Shown: in pieces, positions 21,640 to 28,389 of the stretch
How positions within the stretch are numbered: the first letter of the stretch is position 1
Layout of the letters: every line of letters begins with the position of its first letter
NCBI GenBank assembly: GCA_008931825.1
Contig: QXVZ01010880.1
Coordinates: forward strand, 1-28,389
Direction: 5' to 3'
Length of the DNA: 28,389 nt
Source of the DNA: Phallusia fumigata
Taxonomy: Eukaryota > Chordata > Ascidiacea > Phlebobranchia > Ascidiidae
Notes under the pieces: generated by a model
What the model was told of the DNA's origin: nothing
Databases searched by the model: none
Seen by the model: only the letters and a program-made list of their open reading frames with translations
Made by a program: the position numbers and the translations under genes

Positions 21640-23589
21640 AGCTTTCAATTTATACAACTATATATTTGCTACAATTTCGCAAAAACTTGCAGTAGTGAAG
21701 TTGTAGGATATGCTTGAACAGCACACCGAAAATGCAATAAACTTTGACACAATAGGTTAAGGTTAAGCAGACCTTTCAGCTATGATTACCGATGTTATCT
21801 AAACTGTATATGTTCTGTAACATTTGCAATATTTTTTGCCGACTAACTCTGGTTTACTTTTAAACCTGATGATCGACTCCTATGAAATAATAAACGTTCA
21901 ATCTCCGTACAACTGAAACTTTTCACCAGTGAGTTTTGCGAGGCTAGACGGACCTCAGTAAACATTCAACAATACAGAATGAGTTACCGGGGTAAAAACA
22001 CTCTGTTGTTGAAAGCTATCTGCGATTGTGTTACAAAAGAACCTGTCATGGGTGCTTTTGTTATGTAGCGTACAATAGCCTGCTAGGGGAAAACCGAAAT
22101 ACTTTGGTTTTGTCAAGTTTATCTTGAAATTCTCAGGAAAACATAAGTTGTGGTTAACTAGAACATGTGGCAGCGCCGCAGCTAAGACAGTAACGATTGT
22201 GTTGAACTAAAACGATTTGTAGAATTGACATAATTACCACAATAGCATAATTTAGTCGGAATAGCGACGCAATTAAATGGCGTTAGACTGAGAAAGGCAA
22301 TATGAATCAAAAGTCAAAATCGACATATTGACATTCACGATAATGAATGGCTGTAGCGAAACGCTATTGTTGCCATACATCTCTTCAGAAACATTTAGAA
22401 ACAGACAGGTGTATAGAATTAAAAAGGGGGCACAAATAAATTGAAAATAACATGTTGAACATAACCCTTCGCACATGCGAGGTAACACTGTACCAATGCG
22501 ACTTATAGGTTGCCCACCTACGACATTATATCATGATGCAATACCTTAAAACTCCAATTCCATTGTTCAACGAAGGTGTTGCAAAACTACCAACGCACAA
22601 AATTACACGTCACATCAGTTCCGTGTAATGGGAAGGCCTTCAGTTTCACTAGTCGGTTTCAAAGCAAGGCACTTTTTTGCGTAAGTGCTGAGCTGGTCAA
22701 AGTACCAAACGCGTATAGCATGGACTTTGACCGTCGATCGGTTTAAGCGGTTTTGTCGCACTGGGAACTGCTACACCGGGTTAACACAGGGTTGTTTACC
22801 ACAGTGCTATGCTGGACTAAATGCTTCATAGGCGTCTGGTTATAACTGTGCTTGAAACGCACATTTGTGAATGCTATGAAACGTTTTGTGTTGCAACATA
22901 GTGTAGACTTATAAAAGCTTTAGTTTTTGCTTTGTTTGTCGCTTGTGTACATCATAAACAACGAAATTTAACAGAATTGATCAGGTTTTATACTTCTGTA
23001 CTTAAGGAGTGGTCAATAGTTCAGTATTGAAACTAAATCCGTTTGGTAAGATGGCCAAGTGTTTGCAGGAAAGATTATTGAACTGATCAGGTCCAGACGT
23101 AATTAATTGGCCTTTGTTTCTTGTTTAGTAAATCACAGATAGTTTTAGTTTGCTTATCAAGATAGTGAAACGCTGGTTAAACAAGGTGTGGCGCAATCAC
23201 AACTACTATGTTTTTGTGTGGGAAGTTGTTCTTTGTTAGTCGCTAGTTTTTGGCCAGTCAGCTGACGAGTGACGTCATCGCACGCCCCGGTTTTCTAAAG
23301 ATTTGTTGTTTTCAGCGATGAATAGCAGAAGCACATGTTCATTGTATGCGACGTTTTTTGCAGTATAACACTGACATATACTAAGCTTTGCTAATTTATT
23401 TGAAAATGCAATGTTTTTGCTAGGTGCTGTCAGTTACAAATGATTGTTTGTGTTGTTTTGTTTTTGTTGCACTTTAATGCAAATTTTAGTTAAAGTATAA
23501 TTTGTGATTTTGTGCATTTTAGGTTTCCTGTATATACTTCTTTTTACTTTCTATAAACCCCTACTACCCAGTATAGTTTTAGTTGCACA
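21640..23589. other. Intergenic region between divergent genes
   Basis: About 1.95 kb between the ATG of the 118-residue gene (minus) and that of the lipid transfer protein (plus). No coding exon was found. Both promoters probably lie here. The only regulatory site I can point to is TGACGTCA at 23270-23277. Confidence 0.5.
23270..23277. promoter_or_regulatory. CRE-type palindrome TGACGTCA upstream of the lipid transfer gene
   Basis: A perfect CREB/ATF consensus within GTGACGTCATCG, 313-320 bp before the start codon at 23590. Its position fits a proximal promoter element. Its use is inference, since the same octamer recurs seven more times in the window. Confidence 0.4.
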
Positions 23590-23647
23590 ATGCATTTTAT
23601 TGCTGAAATCTTTTGCCTTGCATTATGTGTATGTTGCAGCATTACAG
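23590..23647 (+). CDS. MTTP: Signal-peptide exon of the MTTP-like gene
   Basis: The start codon at 23590 gives 19 residues with a hydrophobic Cys/Leu/Ala core, then the donor G|GTAAGT. The exon ends in phase 1 and the acceptor TTTATTTAG at 23909 restores the frame (VPVGSSGLHF). Signal cleavage is likely near residues 16-20. A separate short exon carrying the signal peptide fits a secreted or ER-resident protein. Confidence 0.75.
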
Positions 23648-26600
23648 GTAAGTAAAATGTTGTCATTATTTTCTCCTGCTTTTTTGGCAGTTGCGACCAA
23701 AAATTGTATCCATACTTATTAAGATTCATTGACAATTTTTGTTTTAAGCTTTGCAAGTGGGTAACTTCAAGGCAAACATAAAAGAATCCGCTTGATCAAA
23801 GCAAAGATTTAAACCAATAAATGCTAGACTGTGGTACTGACTTACCTATTATATTATTTACTAAAATACATTGTTTTAACAAATGCATCTAATTTTCTTT
23901 TTTATTTAGTGCCTGTTGGATCTTCCGGTCTTCATTTTGATCCTTCCAAGTCGTATCGGTACAGTTATGAAGCTCAAGTTATTTTGAACGAAGCTGACAT
24001 TGCTAATGAGGACAAAGCTCACCGAATGCATGCTGATGTTGGTAAGCAAAATTGCTGACATCATTGTATTCAAAATATGCAAACACATTTAAAAAGCTTT
24101 TTATATTTTGTGTACCAGAGCATCATTACGTTATTGACACATTCTTTTTTGTTTTAGGTTTAAAGGTTGCAGCCGTTTTCGAATTACGGGTGCGATGGTC
24201 AAATCCAAATCAACAGAGTGATCAAATTATTGAAATGGAGGTAATTCAAAACTATGCTGGGCCAAATAGTTTTTAAAGCAACATACTCTAGTAATCAAAC
24301 ATTTCATCAAAAACTAATGCCACCATCAGTGGTACAATAAGACCTGCACCATTCATGAAGGAAATTTATTTCTCTATCAATCCACATTGCATGAGATAAA
24401 ATGAACAGGATAAATGCTATCATGCCATATCTTTTGCTGCAAATAACTGTCATTGAAGAAATATCGATTGGTTTGATAGTTTCCTCTATCTCTGGTGTTT
24501 CCTGCTTTTATTTGTCATCAGCGTATTTGTCATAATACGCCAGTCTGCAATGGCAGAGTGTGATTTCTTATGCACTTAAAACGTGTTTTTGCAATGCATA
24601 TTGCTGTTACACCAATAATTCGTTTATCTTGATCATGTATGATTTATTTAGTTTCAAGAGGCAGAAATATTTAACGTCAGTGATCGATTAAAAGACGACA
24701 ACAGCTTTCATTCAGTGCGAAGAAGCAAAGCTCTGAGAAGTATCATAAAACCAATTATATTTCGATGGAAAGATGGAATGGTGAGCAAATATGTTGTGAC
24801 TGTAAAAAATAACAGAAAAGCATTGCTACTTTTTGACAACTTATTTTTATGTCCTTGAGAAATTAAATCTTTAAATTCAAACAAAAACATTAAATTTTGG
24901 ATGATTTTTATCAACTTGTAGGTTGTGTTGTTTCATTACATCAATTTTTTCAGTAAATTACATTGAGATGTATGTCATCTCTATTTCTTAACTTTTTTTG
25001 GCAGGTGGAGGAACTGTATGTTAATGGTGCAGAGACTGCCACATCATTAAATGTAAAACGCGGAATGCTTGGTCTAATGCAGCTACAAACAAAAACTGGC
25101 AAAAGAAGAGAGGTTTGTGTTGTGTTTGTTGTTATACAGCCCATTGTTTAGATAATCGTGATTGATTTGTAGGAGGACCCATCTGGACTTTGTAATGTTG
25201 CTTTTGAGGTAAATGGAAATGAAGTGAAGAAAGTTAAAGACTCCGCCTCATGTGAAAATGATGAAGAGGAATTTACGTCACTTAGTCAGGTGAATATTAC
25301 ATAATGTTTTGATTGTTTAAAGTGACCAATGTTGTCACAATAAAATCAGGAATGTCTATGTTTCTTCATTTAAAATACAAAACTTGCAGACCATTTAAGC
25401 ATAGGACTGATTTTAAGTCATAAATACACCAAAGACTCAAGCAGCATTTTATTTGAATCGTCTAAGAGGCTATAAATTGAATTGCACACTTTTTATCACC
25501 TGTTTTTTAGTTGTATAGTTAGAAATGTGGTCTGGTGGTTGTAAAAAAGTCATTTAAGTTTAACATGTTGCATTAAATATCTAGTCATACAACATCTCGG
25601 TTTGCGCACTGTTACAGGTCAACATGCAGCTGCATTGCAAACAAGCATTGTTTACATTTGTACTTGTCAGGTTCTGGGTGTAACGACGTCATCAACAAGC
25701 AGAGCTTTGTACACCTTGTCCGATGACTTGACCCATATTATGTTTGCGGTTGCCATGGAATCAAACTCAATCAGGGTGAATGTAAAGCAGGATGTCAGTT
25801 TGTTTGTCCTGGGAAGGTAAAAAAATGTTTTTTTAGTTTGATCCTCAAGCCAACAAACCATAATCAGGTTTTGGCATTTTGAAAAATAACTATGCTATAA
25901 ATAAGAATTTGGTTAACAACCTTATACTGTTGTGCATTTTTTAGGTGTTGGAACCCATGTGTTACTGCTTACAAAACTGTTGTGTTACAAATCATGTTAT
26001 ATGTTTATATATTAGCACAAACTGTACAAGAATAATGCAGTACACTGTATAAAAATCTGCCACTAACTTTTATTTAAATCCTTAACTCTTTTAAATGATA
26101 AAAACTCTTTTAAAAACAACATATAACAGTACCCTTGTTTTCTTTTTATATAACCTATGATGCTTTTTAAGACTAACATGAAATTTATTGTTAGACAGAA
26201 ATTGGGCCTCTTAGACACAGAGGAACGGGGAACAAAACTTGCCCAGTCTAGTGATGAAGCTTTAAAGTCTTTTGCCACAGGTAGGACTGATAAGGGAAAC
26301 TATCTGCAATCAGTTTTATTTCATGTACGATACTTGGACTAAGATTTTTAGAGGGTTTGATTTTTTTTTGTTTCAACAGCAAGAAGAAAATATGGTGAAA
26401 AATATCTTCGCTCTTCACTTCGATCCATCCGCGACATTAAAGATTGTGCACAGGGTTGTCTTAATGTGAGTACGAAGTTTTTACACAGTTTATTGTAATC
26501 ATAGAAGTTGCACTGTTGAAATTCCTACTTTTTTCATTAATTTGTACCTTTTTTCATTAATTTGGACTTCCAATTTTTAAAAGATATTGGGGGCATGGGG

Positions 26601-28389
26601 GTCTTGATCAATCTACTTCTGCTCTACATTTTTACCAGCCCATTTGTACTACATTTTGGCCATATTGTGTGATAAAGTTAAAAATATAGAAATGTTATTA
26701 ATTTTGCAGTGATACTACTTTATATACTATGTGAAGGGTATCTGAAAAAAAACCCACTTGCAATCCAAAATGATATTATCATGCTACACTAAATATTTAG
26801 GTTATACATTGCTTTGTTGGCTTGTTTTAGATCAACGAAGTTTTGAATCTGTATCATGAGGAGTTGACAAAGGACAACATGGCAAACAGCAGCTCAGTGC
26901 AAGCGTATGTGACAGCTGTAAGAGCTGCTAGGCAAGCAGATAAACATCAACTCACAAAAATTATGAAGGACAAAGCCAATGAGGACATACGGTAATTAAT
27001 TACACAAAACATTTAAATTGTTCGATATGTTCCATGGTTAACACACCAAGCTGTTCGAAAGAATTGTTTTATCACACAAACAGTGTTATTTTTAAAACAT
27101 GTAGTGGAAATACCTTGTTTATTGACATTGAAGTTTTTATGTTGGCATAAACTGAACAAGCAAATGTTTTACGAGTATACAACCACAGTTTTAACCTTTT
27201 TGGTTGAAAAAAATATTTAAAAAATAGGAAATTGAAGTTTTACTTGTGTATCGCACAGCTGATATATATGAATAAAATAACTGCTAGTTAAAAAGATTGA
27301 CCCATCAAATCTAGCCAGAAAATTCCAAAGCTTTTCTAACCTCTGAAACATGTATTGCAGTTTGACTCTCATTGATGTGTTGGCTGCTGCACAAACTTCT
27401 GCATCACACTCTGTTCTGATGAAGCAACTGGATTTCAGCAAGACAGAGAAAACAGGCGACATTGAACGAGCATTGTCTGGAATCGCCTTTTCCTCTCATC
27501 CATCGGAAGAAGTTGTACAAGACTTAAAGGTGGTTGACATTTTTAAATTATATTTACTGTAAGTAGTTATCAGACATCAATTTCAGTTGAATATAAATAT
27601 GTGAATACAGTCGAATCTGTCTTGCAATTAATTATATTTTAACGATTTCCCATTATTTTCATGCAAATTTTAATTATTTGTGTGGAGATCGGCCAAAGCT
27701 GTCATGTGATGTGTAGGATTACTTCCTTATCTATGAATTAACCAATTTTAATATTTGCAGAAAGTATTTAAAGGGAAAATTGGAAACCCGAAAATCAAAG
27801 AAACTGTCGCTTTAGCTCTGGGAGCAGTTCTCAATAAGTTTTGCAGAGCTCAACCAGACAACTGCAAATCCAAGGTTGTAAAATTTTGAACAAGTCCTGC
27901 ATTTTGTACCAACTTATTTAAGCACTTACTCTATCTCTACTTTCATTTGGTATCACATATGTTGATCTTCAGGCTTTAGTGTGATCACGTGTTTAATGAG
28001 TTATGTAACATTTATTCAAAACTCCCTTAAATTCGGTTTTTATGTCAGTTTTAAATGTAGGCATTGTTGTGCCTGACATCTAGACATAAAAACAAGTTAA
28101 GTTTTGCTAAAGCATGTCAAATTTGTGACGAACAAATAGATGCAAGATAATACGTATAAGGAGATGAGACAGGCACTTTTGTCTGTAACTTGTAATAAAA
28201 GTTCATTTGGTGTAAAAACAATAATGAAATTTGTTAAGTAACTTCCCAATGACTTTGTATTCGTCTGTTCCTCTAATATTTAATTTGCCTCACATTTCAT
28301 GTCACTGGTCCAGTCCCACACCATTACATAATCTAACAATCTTTTTCGTTGCTTGTACTAGACTGCCAAAGAGGTGAAGCAAATTATTC
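23590..28389 (+). CDS. MTTP: Microsomal triglyceride transfer protein large subunit, N-terminal half (cut by window edge)
   Basis: Thirteen exons, all in phase: 23590-23647, 23910-24041, 24158-24240, 24652-24780, 25005-25112, 25173-25289, 25671-25816, 26195-26280, 26380-26465, 26831-26991, 27361-27529, 27761-27874 and 28362 to the edge. They encode about 472 residues; vertebrate MTTP has about 890. Residues 1-18 form a signal peptide (MHFIAEIFCLALCVCC), after which the large lipid transfer protein N-domain begins (FDPSKSYRYSYEAQVILN). MTTP-like blocks follow in order: NVKRGMLGLMQLQTKTG; the Cys pair 177/197 (SGLCNVAF and SASCEND), spaced as in the vertebrate disulfide; then, in the helical domain, LIDVLAAAQTSASHS and AFSSHPSEEVV. 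The family product works in the ER lumen with protein disulfide isomerase and loads triglyceride onto apoB-type lipoproteins. Vitellogenin or another family member is a less likely alternative. Confidence 0.8.
24241..24651 (+). other. MTTP-like gene intron without other features
   Basis: I see nothing beyond ordinary AT-rich intron sequence. The same holds for the introns at 25290-25670, 25817-26194, 26466-26830, 26992-27360, 27530-27760 and 27875-28361. The one at 26466-26830 contains a short two-copy tandem repeat near 26527-26566 (unit CTTTTTTCATTAATTTG). Confidence 0.6.

Noticed and set aside
26527..26566. A two-copy tandem repeat of about 18-20 bp.
   Set aside because: A short microduplication in an intron of the MTTP-like gene; unlikely to be functional.
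1..28389. Prokaryotic features: CRISPR arrays, operons, ribosome binding sites, attachment sites.
   Set aside because: The window is intron-rich animal DNA; no regularly spaced repeats or bacterial gene layout are present.

Overview
The window is animal (eukaryotic) genomic DNA: AT-rich, with many short exons bounded by GT/AG introns of about 60 to 1,800 bp. The content points to an invertebrate chordate, most likely a tunicate of the Ciona type. The grounds are compact introns, microsomal triglyceride transfer protein, decayed SINE-like and hAT-like elements, and signs of a highly heterozygous genome. The species assignment is inference; no database search was possible. All gene models below were built by hand, by joining exons whose splice phases agree.

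Region 1 to 2189: no supported gene. Region 2190 to 18042, minus strand: one long gene of at least 25 coding exons. It encodes an ankyrin-repeat cation channel of about 920 residues or more: ankyrin repeats, then six membrane segments of the voltage-gated/TRP fold with a pore loop, then a coiled coil and a low-complexity tail. A 176-base run of N (13814-13989) interrupts it, and the splice phases on either side show that at least one coding exon is missing there. Its introns carry a 221-bp near-perfect inverted repeat (6357-6577 and 7325-7545), a long hairpin (8560-8693), a tRNA-like SINE (11671-11964) and an hAT-like miniature element (13169-13504).

Two single N characters (15423 and 18185) each sit exactly at the junction of a direct duplication. 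The first duplicates three ankyrin exons and the second a 137-bp promoter-side segment. Both are best read as the two alleles of a polymorphic genome laid end to end by the assembler.

Region 18043 to 20762: intergenic, with one unexplained 104-codon ORF. Region 20763 to 21639, minus strand: a compact three-exon gene for an unrecognised 118-residue, Ser/Pro-rich protein. Region 21640 to 23589: intergenic and presumably promoter sequence, with a CRE-type TGACGTCA site 320 bp before the next gene. Region 23590 to the right edge, plus strand: the first 13 exons (about 472 residues) of a large lipid transfer protein, best matched to the microsomal triglyceride transfer protein large subunit. It starts with a signal peptide and is cut by the window edge.

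The genes do not form an obvious functional unit; this is ordinary chordate gene adjacency. The most unusual items are the channel, which does not fit a vertebrate TRP subfamily I can name, the unrecognised 118-residue gene, the long intronic hairpin, and the excess of the palindrome TGACGTCA (eight exact copies).
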